NCBI RefSeq assembly: GCF_026342835.1
Contig: NZ_JAPEMI010000004.1
Coordinates: 62,001 to 126,000 of the forward strand
Reading direction: 5' to 3'
DNA from: Streptomyces sp. NBC_00154
GTDB taxonomy: Bacteria > Actinomycetota > Actinomycetes > Streptomycetales > Streptomycetaceae
DNA: 64,000 nt
In this document: in pieces, positions 18,515-27,043 of the stretch
How positions within the stretch are numbered: position 1 is the stretch's first letter
How the letters are laid out: each line of letters opens with the position of its first letter
Notes under the pieces: model-generated
The model's input: the letters and a program-made list of their open reading frames with translations, nothing else
The model's database searches: none
What the model was told of the DNA's origin: nothing
Position numbers and translations under genes: made by a program

Positions 18515-20958
18515 CCGCGCCGACGTTCGCCGCGGAAGTTCTCGCCGATCCGGTCGGTTTTATCGTGCATCTGGTCAGTAACGTCGAGGAGCACCTGGAT
18601 TCCGACCGCATCCGCGGCATCGTCTGCACGCTGGTACGCACACGAGCCGGCCGCCGCAACCTCGCCCAGGCCCTCCATGACAACCCATCGCTGCTGCGGA
18701 CCGGCAAGCCACCCGCTCCGTTCCGCGTCGCCAAGCTGCTGATGGCCCTGCACGAAGCGGGCGCCCAGGACACCGCCCTGCCCCACTGCGGAGAGTGCGG
18801 ACGCCCGCGCCCCTACGTCGGCAGCCGCTCGGGAGGCCGATGGGGATGCTCGCCCTGCTTCGACACACTCGCCGTCTGCGCGGGCTGCCACCAACAGCGG
18901 AGAGTCGTCAGCCGCGACCGCCACGGCCAGCCTCGATGCGCCAAGTGCCCCGACGCCGAGGGCGATCCGGTCAAGGAACTCACCCAGCTCATCACCGGAC
19001 TCGACCCTGCGCTCGGCCCCGGCGCCGTCCGGACCGCTCTTGAGCGGGCCACGAAACGGCCCGCCGGACAGCGTCGGCTGGCCTGGGCCGTGATCGAACG
19101 CCCCGAGCTGCTGACCAGCGCCGGGCACGAGGCCCCCACTCCGGCCATGCTGCGGTTCATCGGCGAACTCGTCGCCGCCGGTGCCGCCACCATCGTCAAG
19201 CCGGCCTGCCCGCGTTGCCACGGAGTGAAGGCGCTGTCGAAGCTCCTGGGGGGCCAGCGGATCTGCCGGGCCTGCTTCGCCAAGCACGCGGCCGTCCCCT
19301 GCGCACGCTGCGGCGCCGTCCGTGAACCCGCCACCCGCGATGCCGCTGGCCAGCCACTGTGTCCCAATTGCCTGATCCGCGATCCGGTCAACCTGGAAGT
19401 CTGCGTTGGCTGCGGGCGCCGTCAGCCAGTCGCTGTCCGGCTCACCGACGGCGTCCGCTGCAACAACTGCAGGCCGAAGGAGACCAGAAAGTGCGGCCAC
19501 TGCGGCCACACCGCCCCTTGCGAGCTCTCCCGGGCCACCGGGCAGCCCTGGTGCGAACGCTGCCAGCAGCGATGGGCGACCTGCAGCGGCTGCAGCACCG
19601 TCGCCCAGGCCCGCGGCGGCACCTGGGAGGAACCGTTGTGCGCGAAGTGCACCAACCCCGACCCCGGCTTCTGGGGACGCTGCCCCGCCTGCGTGACCAC
19701 CTGGCAGCTCAGCCCTCGACCCTGCCAGCGATGCGTCCTGGACCAGAAGATCCGCGACCTCCTCGGTAAAGGCACCGGGGCCGTCGCGCCCGGACTCGCG
19801 GGCTTCCACGCGGCATTGACGGGCGCCGAGCGCCCGGATGTCGCTCTGGCCTGGATCTCCCGAGCAAAGGCCCGGGACCTGCTGGAACGCATAGGCCGCG
19901 ACGAGCGTCCCGTCACCCACGACGTCCTCGACGAGCTCCCGCCGGGCAAGGTGCTGGCTCACCTTCGCAGCGTCCTCGTCGCCACGGGTTCCCTGCCGCC
20001 GCGCGACGAACGGCTCGTCGCTCTGGAGAAATGGATCACCACAACCGTCCAGGCTCGCACGGACCTCGCCGAACGCCGGATCCTGCACGGTTACGCAGTC
20101 TGGCACCACCTGCGCCGGCTCCGCCGCCGAGTCGGCGAACAGCACACCACCCAGCTGCAGGACATGAACGTGCGCTGCCACGTCACCGCGGCCGACAACT
20201 TCCTCGCCTGGCTCGCCGGCGAAGGTCTCACCCTGGGTGTCTGCACGCAAGCCGCCCTGGAACGCTGGATGACCGATCCCGACTTCCGCTACCGGGACGA
20301 GACCGGCCACTTCGTCCGCTGGTCCGTACAGCATCGCCATGCCCACGGCCTCACCTGCGGCGCCGTCCGCTGGACCGGCCCGCAGGGCACCATCGACAGC
20401 GAGAAACGCTGGACCGACGCACGCCGCCTCCTCAACGACGACACGCTACCCACCGCGGACCGAGTCGCTGGACTGCTGCTGGTCCTCTACGCGCAGAAGA
20501 TTTCGACCATCAGCCAACTCACCGTCGAGGACGTCGACATCACCGGCGAGACCGTCGCGATCACCTTCGGAACCTCGCCCGTCATCCTTCCGATGCCGCT
20601 TGGCGCCCTGGTCCGCGAACTCATCGCGACCCGACGCGGCAAGGCCAAGATCGGCACTCCGGACGACGTTCCCTGGCTCTTCCCCGGAGGACAACCAGGG
20701 CGTCCGCTCAGCGACAGTCAGGTCGGTCTGCGGCTGCACAAGATCGGCATCCGGCCCCAACAGGACCGCTCCACAGCCCTGTTCACCCTCGCCGCCGAAC
20801 TGCCCGCCGCCATCCTCGCCCGGATGCTCGGCATCCACATCCAAGTCGCCGTCCAGTGGCAGAAGGCATCCGCTGGCGACTGGGCCGCCTACGCCGCCGA
20901 TGTCAGCCGCCGCACTTCACCCCAACATCCGATCCACGAAGCAGGAGCGAGAACATGA
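18511..20958 (+). CDS. 815-aa protein: eight zinc-ribbon-like CxxC pairs plus a degenerate recombinase fold
   Basis: Residues ~92-410 contain a tandem series of CxxC pairs (for example CGECG, CAGCH, CPRCH, CARCG, CVGCG, CGHCG, CSGCS, CPAC), at least eight ribbon units. The C-terminal ~300 residues follow the order of a tyrosine recombinase but with the active site gone: the box-I Arg is replaced (LYAQKISTISQLT), the HxxR box has become DRSTALFTLAAE and the final box reads LGIHIQVAVQW with no Tyr nucleophile. Inference: a catalytically dead DNA-binding partner that recognises element ends or target. It overlaps both the HTH gene and the SDR gene by 4 bases, so it is a fixed part of the operon. 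Confidence 0.75.
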   Translation: MTAPTFAAEVLADPVGFIVHLVSNVEEHLDSDRIRGIVCTLVRTRAGRRNLAQALHDNPSLLRTGKPPAPFRVAKLLMALHEAGAQDTALPHCGECGRPRPYVGSRSGGRWGCSPCFDTLAVCAGCHQQRRVVSRDRHGQPRCAKCPDAEGDPVKELTQLITGLDPALGPGAVRTALERATKRPAGQRRLAWAVIERPELLTSAGHEAPTPAMLRFIGELVAAGAATIVKPACPRCHGVKALSKLLGGQRICRACFAKHAAVPCARCGAVREPATRDAAGQPLCPNCLIRDPVNLEVCVGCGRRQPVAVRLTDGVRCNNCRPKETRKCGHCGHTAPCELSRATGQPWCERCQQRWATCSGCSTVAQARGGTWEEPLCAKCTNPDPGFWGRCPACVTTWQLSPRPCQRCVLDQKIRDLLGKGTGAVAPGLAGFHAALTGAERPDVALAWISRAKARDLLERIGRDERPVTHDVLDELPPGKVLAHLRSVLVATGSLPPRDERLVALEKWITTTVQARTDLAERRILHGYAVWHHLRRLRRRVGEQHTTQLQDMNVRCHVTAADNFLAWLAGEGLTLGVCTQAALERWMTDPDFRYRDETGHFVRWSVQHRHAHGLTCGAVRWTGPQGTIDSEKRWTDARRLLNDDTLPTADRVAGLLLVLYAQKISTISQLTVEDVDITGETVAITFGTSPVILPMPLGALVRELIATRRGKAKIGTPDDVPWLFPGGQPGRPLSDSQVGLRLHKIGIRPQQDRSTALFTLAAELPAAILARMLGIHIQVAVQWQKASAGDWAAYAADVSRRTSPQHPIHEAGART

Positions 20959-21683
20959 GATTCGACGACCACCGCGTGGTCATCACGGCCGCCGGCCGTG
21001 ATTTCGGCCGCACCCTGGCCATCCGTCTCGCAGACCTCGGCGCCGAGGTCTTCCTCTCCGCCCGGAACCTCGCCGCCGCTGAGCGTGTCCGCGACGAGAT
21101 TCGCGACCGAGGACAGCAGCAAGTCCACGCCTTCTCCTGCAACTTGACGGACCCCGCCTCGATCCGAGACTTCGCTGCCGACGTCGCCCGGCACACCGAC
21201 CGCATCGACGTGCTGATCAACAACGGCTCCCGCTACCTCGAAGGCCCAGACCTCCAATCCGCCTCCGACGCCGACATCGTCGACACCATCGCATCCGGCG
21301 CCACCGGCACCGTCCTAACCGTGAAGAACTTCCTCCCTCTCCTGCTCAACTCGGATAAGCCGGACGTCGTGACCATGGTCTCCGCTTGCGGAACGGCCGG
21401 GCATCACCGCTCGGACGCGCACGACGCCTTCTACGCGGCCAAGAGCGCCCAAACAGGGTTCGCCGAGATCCTCTCCAAGCGCCTGCGGCCCCAGGGAGTC
21501 CGCGTGATCTCCCTCTACCCGCCCGACTTCGCCAACCCTGACCCGCTCTCCGAGGAATGGGAGACCACACCGCGCGAGGCCAAGGACGCCCTCACCGCGC
21601 AGTCACTCGTGGAGTGCATCCTCTTCGCCGTCGCCCAGCCCCGCGACTGCTTCATCAAGGCGTTCCACTTCGAACAGGTATGA
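20955..21683 (+). CDS. Short-chain dehydrogenase/reductase (SDR), 242 aa
   Basis: ATG 20955 overlaps the preceding stop (ATGA). Rossmann start VVITAAGRDFGRTLAIRL, then DVLINNGSRYLEG (NNG motif), a Ser in MVSACGTAG and the catalytic FYAAKSAQTGF (YxxxK). It follows classical SDR order and is NAD(P)-dependent, with substrate unknown. The cofactor glycine motif is TAAGRDFG rather than TGxxxGxG, which is a mild deviation. Translational coupling to a recombinase-related gene is odd for a metabolic enzyme and suggests cargo of the island. Confidence 0.85.
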   Translation: MRFDDHRVVITAAGRDFGRTLAIRLADLGAEVFLSARNLAAAERVRDEIRDRGQQQVHAFSCNLTDPASIRDFAADVARHTDRIDVLINNGSRYLEGPDLQSASDADIVDTIASGATGTVLTVKNFLPLLLNSDKPDVVTMVSACGTAGHHRSDAHDAFYAAKSAQTGFAEILSKRLRPQGVRVISLYPPDFANPDPLSEEWETTPREAKDALTAQSLVECILFAVAQPRDCFIKAFHFEQV

Positions 21684-21755
21684 CCGATTCCTGGCGCCTC
21701 CACGCAAGGCGGCTCACCGGGGTCCGGGGCGGCACACGGGCCCCGGACCGGGGTA

Positions 21756-22253
21756 TTCAGACAGTTCCAATACCCGACTCCACCATTAGCGGTCTATCCC
21801 GAGGAGGTCATCAACGGCCACCGCGCGTTCATCGCCCGCCGTCGCATGACCCGCCCCGGCGAGGAATACCGAACCCCTACCAATGAGGAATGGGATGAGT
21901 TCCTTGGCCACTTCGAACACCGCAAGGTCGCCCTGGGCGACTGCGGACGCGCCTACGGGACCAGCTGCGTCCACGAGCACAGCTGCCTCAGATGCAGCCT
22001 CCTTCGCCCGGATCCAGACCAGCGCCACCGCATCGTGGAGACCCGCGACAACCTGCTCGACCGCATCACCGAGGCCGAACGAGAGGGCTGGCTCGGCGAA
22101 GTCGAAGGACTCAAGATCAGCCTGGCCGGAGCTGAGCAGAAACTCGCCCAACTCGATGGTCGGGGCCACCGAACCACCGCCGTCGCCCTCGGCATACCCA
22201 CATTCCGCGACATCGCCGGCCGGACCGTCACCGCTACCAAGGACCCCTCATGA
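21756..22253 (+). pseudogene. C-terminal remnant of a site-specific recombinase
   Basis: The frame reads PPLAVYPEEVINGHRAFIAR, continues through TPTNEEWDEFLGHFEHRKVA, then a cysteine/histidine cluster CGRAYGTSCVHEHSCLRC and a coiled coil (ITEAEREGWLGEVEGL). This is the tail found at the end of streptomycete Tn554-like recombinases, after the catalytic domain. No catalytic boxes remain and the sequence upstream is unrelated. An ATG at 21846 could give a 135-residue product, but that is unlikely to be a real gene start. Confidence 0.65.
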
Positions 22254-22270
22254 CCTCATCGAGGATGCTT

Positions 22271-22297
22271 GGTTGACAATGGCTGACGCAGTCAACC
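22271..22297. repeat. 7-bp inverted repeat near the right edge of the recombinase island
   Basis: GGTTGAC at 22271-22277 faces GTCAACC at 22291-22297. The right arm extends to the 8-mer CAGTCAAC, which matches in inverted form the sequence where ku is interrupted. It may be the right end of the island. Confidence 0.35.
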
Positions 22298-22307
22298 GCG
22301 TTCTCAT

Positions 22308-22889
22308 TTAGAGCCAGCCCCCACCGCGGGGCGCGAGGAACGTGCCGAACAGCGACTCGTATGCATCACCCGACTCGGTAACCACCACATAGTTCGGCTC
22401 AGTCCTGGACACCGCTTCCTGCAACCGGGCGACGAGCTCAGTCACTGGCGCGAGGCACAACGACAAAGCTGCGGCCACACGGGCACGGTGCTCGGCAATC
22501 TCGGGCCCAACGTTCGCCAGAGCATTCTCGCGGTGCGCAGCTGATGCCTGCATCGCCTGCACGCTGCCACCACCAGAGAACGTCAGGCAGTCCCGCCACG
22601 CCACTCCGATGATGATCTCCAGCGCGGCCGTCAGGTCATCGGCGATCAGACCAGCCTGTCCCTCGGAGCTCGCGAACACCACCGGTCGACGACCGCCGTC
22701 GTCTCGACACAGGAAGAAGGTCCCACCGGACCAGTCCCCAGCAATGCCCTCCAACGACACACCCGAGGCAAGCAGGACCGCTTCGCCAGGCTCTTTCCGC
22801 GTGATGTCGAACTCGAAGGACGAACGCAGCAGGTCAGCGATGCCGGGGGTGTCCTGAATCAGGCCGAGCAAACGATCAGTTGAGGTCAC
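22308..22889 (-). CDS. Hypothetical cytoplasmic protein (193 aa)
   Basis: I chose GTG 22887-22889 because further upstream the same DNA encodes a Tn3 transposase tail on the other strand. The protein has a mixed alpha/beta first half (SLEGIAGDWSGGTFFLC) and a helical second half. It has no signal peptide, no membrane segment and no recognised family; the SUKH-type immunity fold is one possibility from general pattern only. It lies between the recombinase island and Tn3 remnants. Confidence 0.55.
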   Translation of the reverse strand: MTSTDRLLGLIQDTPGIADLLRSSFEFDITRKEPGEAVLLASGVSLEGIAGDWSGGTFFLCRDDGGRRPVVFASSEGQAGLIADDLTAALEIIIGVAWRDCLTFSGGGSVQAMQASAAHRENALANVGPEIAEHRARVAAALSLCLAPVTELVARLQEAVSRTEPNYVVVTESGDAYESLFGTFLAPRGGGWL

Positions 22890-22929
22890 GTCACGGACGA
22901 TAGCCGGGGCCGCTGACACAGGCGCGGCT

Positions 22930-23178
22930 CCGGAAACGAAGTTCAGAGAATACGTGAACACCCTGATGCTCCAGGACGTCCTCGGCGAACCGGAGTGGGT
23001 CGACATGCTCATCCCCGCCGACCGACGCGGTCTGACCCCTCTGTTCTGGTCTCACGTACGCCCGTACGGCGAGGTGAACCTCGACATGGACGCTCGCCTG
23101 AACCTCGCTGCGGTGACCGTGCCGGGTCCCCGTGCGGCAGGCGATGAGGAGCCGACTGAGGAACGTACGGACGCGTGA
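22930..23178 (+). pseudogene. Tn3-family transposase TnpA, C-terminal remnant
   Basis: The frame reads FREYVNTLMLQDVLGEPEW, then LTPLFWSHVRPYGEVNLDM and LNLAAVTVPG before a stop. This is the conserved end of Tn3-family TnpA (Y-V-N-T-L-M-x-Q-x-V-L ... LTPLFWxHVxPYG). Everything upstream, including the DDE residues, is missing. It sits at the left of an ArsR/MFS pair, with a resolvase on the right, suggesting the remains of a Tn3-type transposon carrying them. Confidence 0.8.
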
Positions 23179-23250
23179 GCCTGTCCAGCCCCATCATCCG
23201 CGCGGTACTGGTGACAGGGTCTGCCAGCCAACTTCCAAAAGAAAATCTGC

Positions 23251-23264
23251 AAAAATACTTTTGT
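23251..23264. promoter_or_regulatory. Candidate ArsR operator in an AT-rich promoter
   Basis: CAAAA-ATAC-TTTTG is a perfect 5-bp inverted repeat inside an unusually AT-rich stretch (about 23230-23275) that lies 30 bases before the ArsR-type start. The placement suits autorepression by the downstream regulator. Confidence 0.5.
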
Positions 23265-23293
23265 AAATTCTCTGAGGGCTCTAACCTCCCGTC

Positions 23294-23908
23294 ATGGTCA
23301 GCGAAGAGCAGAAACGCGTACTCGATCCCGAGCAGGACACAGCAGCCCTGAAGGCCCTCACGCACCCTCTGCGCATCCGGATGCTAGGGATGCTGCGGCA
23401 GGACGGCCCAGCTACCGCAAGCGAACTCGCAGCCAGAACAGGGGAGTCGTCAGCTTCCACCAGCTATCACCTGCGGGTTCTGGCGAAATATGCGTTCGTC
23501 GCCGAGGCCGAGCACCGTGATGGGCGAGAGCGCCGCTGGCAGGCGGTGCACGCCATGACCTCCTGGAACAACAAGGCCATGGAAGCCTCGGAGAACAGCC
23601 GCGGCTTCGTCAGCTTGTTGCGCAGGCTCCAGATCGAACATGTGGAGGCGTCTCTCGTTCGACACGAGGAGGACGTGGCCATGGGGCGATTGGGCCAGGA
23701 GTGGGTGGAGCCATCCAGGATCAGCGATCGGTTGCCCCGCCTGACCCCGGAGTCGCTGACCGAACTCTGGGAGGTGCTCGATCGGAAGCTGGAGGAACTG
23801 ACCACGCGCGATGCGAGGGATCCGCGAGCCGCGCAGATCGTGTTCCTCACCGCAGGGCTGCCCCTGGCAGGGCGCTCCCTCGGGACAGGGACCGAGAACG
23901 CGCAATGA
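23294..23908 (+). CDS. ArsR-family winged-helix regulator (204 aa)
   Basis: Residues 10-80 form the ArsR winged helix: LKALTHPLRIRMLGMLRQ, ATASELAARTGESSASTSYH, then the wing (DGRERRWQAV). No CxC metal site is visible, so it is not a typical metal sensor. The C-terminal ~110 residues are helical and probably bind the inducer. The stop overlaps the MFS start (ATGA). It likely represses itself and the exporter through the AT-rich inverted repeat just upstream. Confidence 0.85.
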   Translation: MVSEEQKRVLDPEQDTAALKALTHPLRIRMLGMLRQDGPATASELAARTGESSASTSYHLRVLAKYAFVAEAEHRDGRERRWQAVHAMTSWNNKAMEASENSRGFVSLLRRLQIEHVEASLVRHEEDVAMGRLGQEWVEPSRISDRLPRLTPESLTELWEVLDRKLEELTTRDARDPRAAQIVFLTAGLPLAGRSLGTGTENAQ

Positions 23909-25278
23909 CCAGGTCATTAGACCCACGCACCGCACGCCGCCGTTACGTCACGGTCTGCGTTCTCTTCTGGCTACCGGCGGGCCTGACAATCGCTCCCCTC
24001 ATCCTGCTCTTCACCGAGCGCGGCATGACCATAGCGGCTATCGCCAGCTTCTTCGCCGCGCACTCCCTCACCGCCGCCGCGCTGGAACTGCCCACCGGAG
24101 GGCTATCCGACGTTCTCAGCCGCCGCGCTGTCCTGGCCGCCGCCGGCCTGCTCAACCTGACCGCCTTAACCCTCCAAGCTCTGGGCACCACGGCTTGGGT
24201 GCTCACCCTCGGTATGACTCTGATGGGTGCGGGCCGGGCTCTGTCCAGTGGACCTGCAGAAGCCTGGTACGTCGACACCGTCCAGGCGCACTCCGGCCCC
24301 AGCGCCGAACTGCGCACCGGGCTGGCCCGTGGCGGCTCCGCGACAGACGCTGCGCTCGCCATAGGCACCCTGCTCGGCGGTGCCCTTCCCTGGTTGCTCG
24401 GACTCCGTCCAGACGTCGGCGCCCGACTGAGCGAAGCTACCTCCGGGCTGGTACTCCCCCTCTCCGTCCCGGTACTGATGGGCGCGGGGATTGAAATCGC
24501 CTTCGTGCTGTACGTCCTAACCGCTCTGCGCGAGCCGCCGCGGGCGAGGACCACCTTTCGTCATGTGCTTCGAGGCGTCCCCGCCACCGTCGCGGGCGGA
24601 CTGCGGCTAGGAGGACACGACGCCCTGGTCCGTCGAGTGCTCCTCAGCGCAGGTGCCGCCGGCAGCGCCTTGGCCGCGATCGAGCTGCTCACACCGGGCC
24701 GTGCCGCGGCACTTACGGGCACATCGGAGTCTGGCGCCGTGCTCTTCGCCGTTGTCGCCTGCGCCGGCTTCACCTGCTCTGCTGTTGGCAGCCACCTCGC
24801 ACCGCTCACCGCACGACTCGCGGGTAGCGGCGAGCGTGCGGTCATGGTGAGCCTCGGCATCAGCACGAGTGGCCTGCTTCTGCTCGGTGCCACCGCAGCA
24901 TCCACGGGGACATTCCCGATGGCCCTAGCGGCCACCGGCTACGGCCTGGTCTACCTCGGGTTCGGCGCCGCGGGGCCCAGTGAGAACGACCTTCTGCACC
25001 GCCGTGTCTCCGCTTCGGGCCGCGCCACCGCGCTGTCCGTCCAGTCCCTCGCAATGCAACTGGCGTTCGCTGCCACCGGGTTGATCGTCGGTATCCTTCC
25101 CCCGGGCCCGCTGCCCTGGCTACTGGGAGGCGCCGCCCTGCTGGCAGGAGCCCTCCTCTGGATTCACCGCAGCAGGCCCACACCCCCAACCCCGACTGCG
25201 ACGCCTCGCCCACACACCGTGTCGTCCTCTCCGAGCATCGTCGGCTCCGAGCCTCATCAACCAGATGCTGGTCAGTAG
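23905..25278 (+). CDS. MFS drug/metabolite exporter (457 aa)
   Basis: ATG 23905 overlaps the ArsR-type stop. There are about 11-12 hydrophobic spans, a cytoplasmic MFS-type loop between spans 2 and 3 (ELPTGGLSDVLSRRAVL, the GxLaDrxGrkxxl motif) and a proline-rich C-terminal tail. The family exports small molecules using the proton gradient. Being coupled to its own regulator makes inducible efflux of a toxic compound likely; the substrate is unknown. It may be cargo of a decayed Tn3 transposon. Confidence 0.85.
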   Translation: MTRSLDPRTARRRYVTVCVLFWLPAGLTIAPLILLFTERGMTIAAIASFFAAHSLTAAALELPTGGLSDVLSRRAVLAAAGLLNLTALTLQALGTTAWVLTLGMTLMGAGRALSSGPAEAWYVDTVQAHSGPSAELRTGLARGGSATDAALAIGTLLGGALPWLLGLRPDVGARLSEATSGLVLPLSVPVLMGAGIEIAFVLYVLTALREPPRARTTFRHVLRGVPATVAGGLRLGGHDALVRRVLLSAGAAGSALAAIELLTPGRAAALTGTSESGAVLFAVVACAGFTCSAVGSHLAPLTARLAGSGERAVMVSLGISTSGLLLLGATAASTGTFPMALAATGYGLVYLGFGAAGPSENDLLHRRVSASGRATALSVQSLAMQLAFAATGLIVGILPPGPLPWLLGGAALLAGALLWIHRSRPTPPTPTATPRPHTVSSSPSIVGSEPHQPDAGQ

Positions 25279-25451
25279 CGCCGCGGCCACAGCCCGTAGA
25301 TCGCACAAGTACACGCGGGCGTGGCCGCCAAGACGCCGCGCGTGCTCGCGATATCACGACTCGCTCGCGTGACGCTCATCTATCGACCGATTGATGAGCA
25401 AGATCAATAAGCGGCGGGGGCTCAGCCGGATCGGCGCCGGATCATGCCCAT

Positions 25452-25502
25452 AAAACGGTGTCAGAAAGTCGATGTGCTCAAGAATTTGAGGAGCACCGTT
25501 TT
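25452..25502. repeat. Nested inverted repeats before the resolvase (res-like site)
   Basis: AAAACGGTG (25452-25460) is the exact inverse of CACCGTTTT (25494-25502), and inside them GTGCTC (25474-25479) faces GAGCAC (25491-25496). The stretch is AT-richer than its surroundings and ends 16 bases before the resolvase GTG, where Tn3-type res sites lie. Confidence 0.5.
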
Positions 25503-25518
25503 CTGTACGATCTGGCGG

Positions 25519-26208
25519 GTGCAACCACCTCAGGACGACGACACCGCCGATCTCCTCGCACCCGTTCCGGCCGTACGGACCGGCAGCCTCGTGGGATACG
25601 CACGCGTGTCCACCAAGGGGCAGTTGCTCGACCGACAGATCCACGCACTCAACACAGCGGGCTGCATCCGGATCTTCTCCGACCAGAAGTCCGGCAAGAA
25701 CGCCGAACGCGAGGAACTGTGGAAGGCCCTCGACTACCTGCGCGAGGGCGACACCCTCGTCGTCCCATCGCTGGACCGACTTGGCCGTTCCATCCAGGAC
25801 CTCATCGCGATCGTGTCCGGCCTGCGCAAGCGTGGTGTCGGCTTCACCTCTCTGCACGAGGCGCTCGACACGACCACGCCTGGCGGGCGCCTGGTCTTCC
25901 ACGTGTTCGCGGCGCTGGCGGAGTTCATCCGCGAACTCATCGTGCAGGGCACCAACGAGGGCCTGGACGCCGCTCGCGCCCGCGGCGCCCGGCTCGGCCG
26001 CCCGCCGGCGATGACGGAGGAGCAGGTACGTCACGCCCGCGACCTGCTCGCCCGTCCGGAGAACAGCGTCACCTCGATCGCGAAGCTCCTCGGAGTCTCC
26101 AGGAACACGATCTACAACTACGTGCCCGAGCTGAAGGGCGGTCGCCTCGCACTCGCTGAGGCGACGAGTACGCCGGAACTGGCCCAACCCACCAGGTCCG
26201 AGGACTGA
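25519..26208 (+). CDS. Serine recombinase, resolvase/invertase type (229 aa)
   Basis: VGYARVSTKGQLLDRQ contains the nucleophilic serine; the catalytic arginine block is LDRLGRSIQDL, and the long E-helix and the C-terminal HTH (SITSIAKLLGVSRNTIYNY-like) follow. I took GTG 25519, after the inverted repeats, rather than the longer frame running through them. Family role: resolving cointegrates of Tn3 transposons at res. With a TnpA tail 2.3 kb upstream it is probably the surviving half of such an element. Confidence 0.88.
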   Translation: MQPPQDDDTADLLAPVPAVRTGSLVGYARVSTKGQLLDRQIHALNTAGCIRIFSDQKSGKNAEREELWKALDYLREGDTLVVPSLDRLGRSIQDLIAIVSGLRKRGVGFTSLHEALDTTTPGGRLVFHVFAALAEFIRELIVQGTNEGLDAARARGARLGRPPAMTEEQVRHARDLLARPENSVTSIAKLLGVSRNTIYNYVPELKGGRLALAEATSTPELAQPTRSED

Positions 26209-26231
26209 TCATCGCCGTTTGCGGCTGGTGA

Positions 26232-26420
26232 CAGCATTCTTACCGGCACCCCAGCTTCGGGCATGGCACCGTCTCCAAGTGGATCTCCGCGGCAGGTAAC
26301 GCCCACGCCCAGACCACCTGGACCGGCACGCTGTACATCCAGGGCTACCACCCCACCTGGAGCGCCGTCGAACACATGTGGGCCGACGAGACCGGCTTCC
26401 GCGGCGGCTCCCTGGTATAG
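26232..26420 (+). pseudogene. C-terminal fragment of an unknown protein
   Basis: Open from just after a stop, the frame reads FGHGTVSKWISAAGNAHA, then WTGTLYIQGYHPTWSAV and ends GFRGGSLV. The aromatic- and glycine-rich make-up suggests an extracellular or beta-rich domain, but no family is recognised. It has no start and is followed by another gene tail, so this looks like a mosaic of gene ends. Confidence 0.4.
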
Positions 26421-26492
26421 CCCCGCAACATCCCCACCCCGGGCCCGCCACGGCATGGCGGGCCCGGGGCGGGCCGCGTCGGGGTCCACCAC

Positions 26493-26621
26493 GTCAACCT
26501 GTCCATCCTCAAAAACGGCCGCGCCAAGTCGATTCGCTTCACCACGCTCACCCGCCTGTGCGAGGTTCTCGACTGCCAACCGGGAGATTTGCTCGGCTAC
26601 CACAGCGACGCGCTGCCGTAG
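26493..26621 (+). pseudogene. XRE-family HTH regulator, C-terminal half only
   Basis: The frame reads VNLSILKNGRAKSIRFTTL then RLCEVLDCQPGDLLGYHSD and stops. That is the second half of a small XRE regulator of the kind ending in C-x-P-G-D-L-L, including recognition helix and dimer helix. The first helices and the start are missing, and the upstream sequence is unrelated. Confidence 0.55.
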
Positions 26622-26824
26622 CGGCACCAAGGCGAGCGCGGAGCCGGCCTACCGAGGCCCCAAGCTCACGCCCCGGTAAGACGTGCCGCGCAGAGGCCGA
26701 AGCAGGTGCACCAACTCCGCAGACCCGGCCTTACCTCGCCGATCAACCCCACTGACATGCACATATCCAATACGGCCCACGCGGCATCAGCTGCGCCCAA
26801 GGCCACCACAATTAGGAGAAGACC

Positions 26825-26932
26825 ATGTTCGGAACGATGCCCACCGCTATGGCCGTGATGGCAATCGCAACTGTCTGCCTCGTGATCATCGGTGCCCTAG
26901 CCGTCTGCAGGATCCTCCTCCGCCGCCGCTGA
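26825..26932 (+). CDS. 35-aa single-span membrane peptide
   Basis: ATG 26825 follows AGGAGA at good spacing. The peptide is MFGTMPTAMAVMAI..., one hydrophobic helix (VMAIATVCLVIIGALAVC) and a strongly basic end (RILLRRR). No family is recognised. Such peptides can be toxin components or membrane regulators. The good ribosome-binding site and the positive-inside end are the only support. Confidence 0.5.
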   Translation: MFGTMPTAMAVMAIATVCLVIIGALAVCRILLRRR

Positions 26933-27043
26933 GCCCGCTCACCTCATGCACCACACCGGGCAGCACGCCCTGTCCAACGCCGGACAGGGCGAACACCCGA
27001 CGGAACACCGACCCTGACCATCAGCAATAACACCGCTGGGGTA

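Larger units (their letters stand above)
13560..22296 (+). mobile_element. Recombinase island beside ku (boundaries approximate)
   Basis: Six co-directional genes (three tyrosine recombinases, a small HTH protein, a multi-zinc-ribbon protein, an SDR) plus an integrase tail fill the interval. On the left the ku reading frame breaks at about 13560. The 8-mer GTTGACTG occurs at 13560-13567, and its reverse complement at 22289-22296 on the right. These are proposed as ends, but 8 bp is weak evidence and the missing 5' part of ku was not found on the right side, so the right boundary is a guess. The recombinase sizes (a ~700-residue and a ~370-residue protein plus a small accessory) recall the Tn554 tnpA/tnpB/tnpC set. 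Confidence 0.45.

Noticed and set aside
18295..20346. 683-codon minus-strand frame
   Set aside because: Antisense shadow of the zinc-ribbon/recombinase-like gene; Gly/Ala/Asp-rich with no recognisable motifs.
22890..23012. N-terminal extension of the 193-residue minus-strand gene
   Set aside because: The same DNA encodes the conserved Tn3 transposase end on the plus strand, so the later GTG start was chosen.
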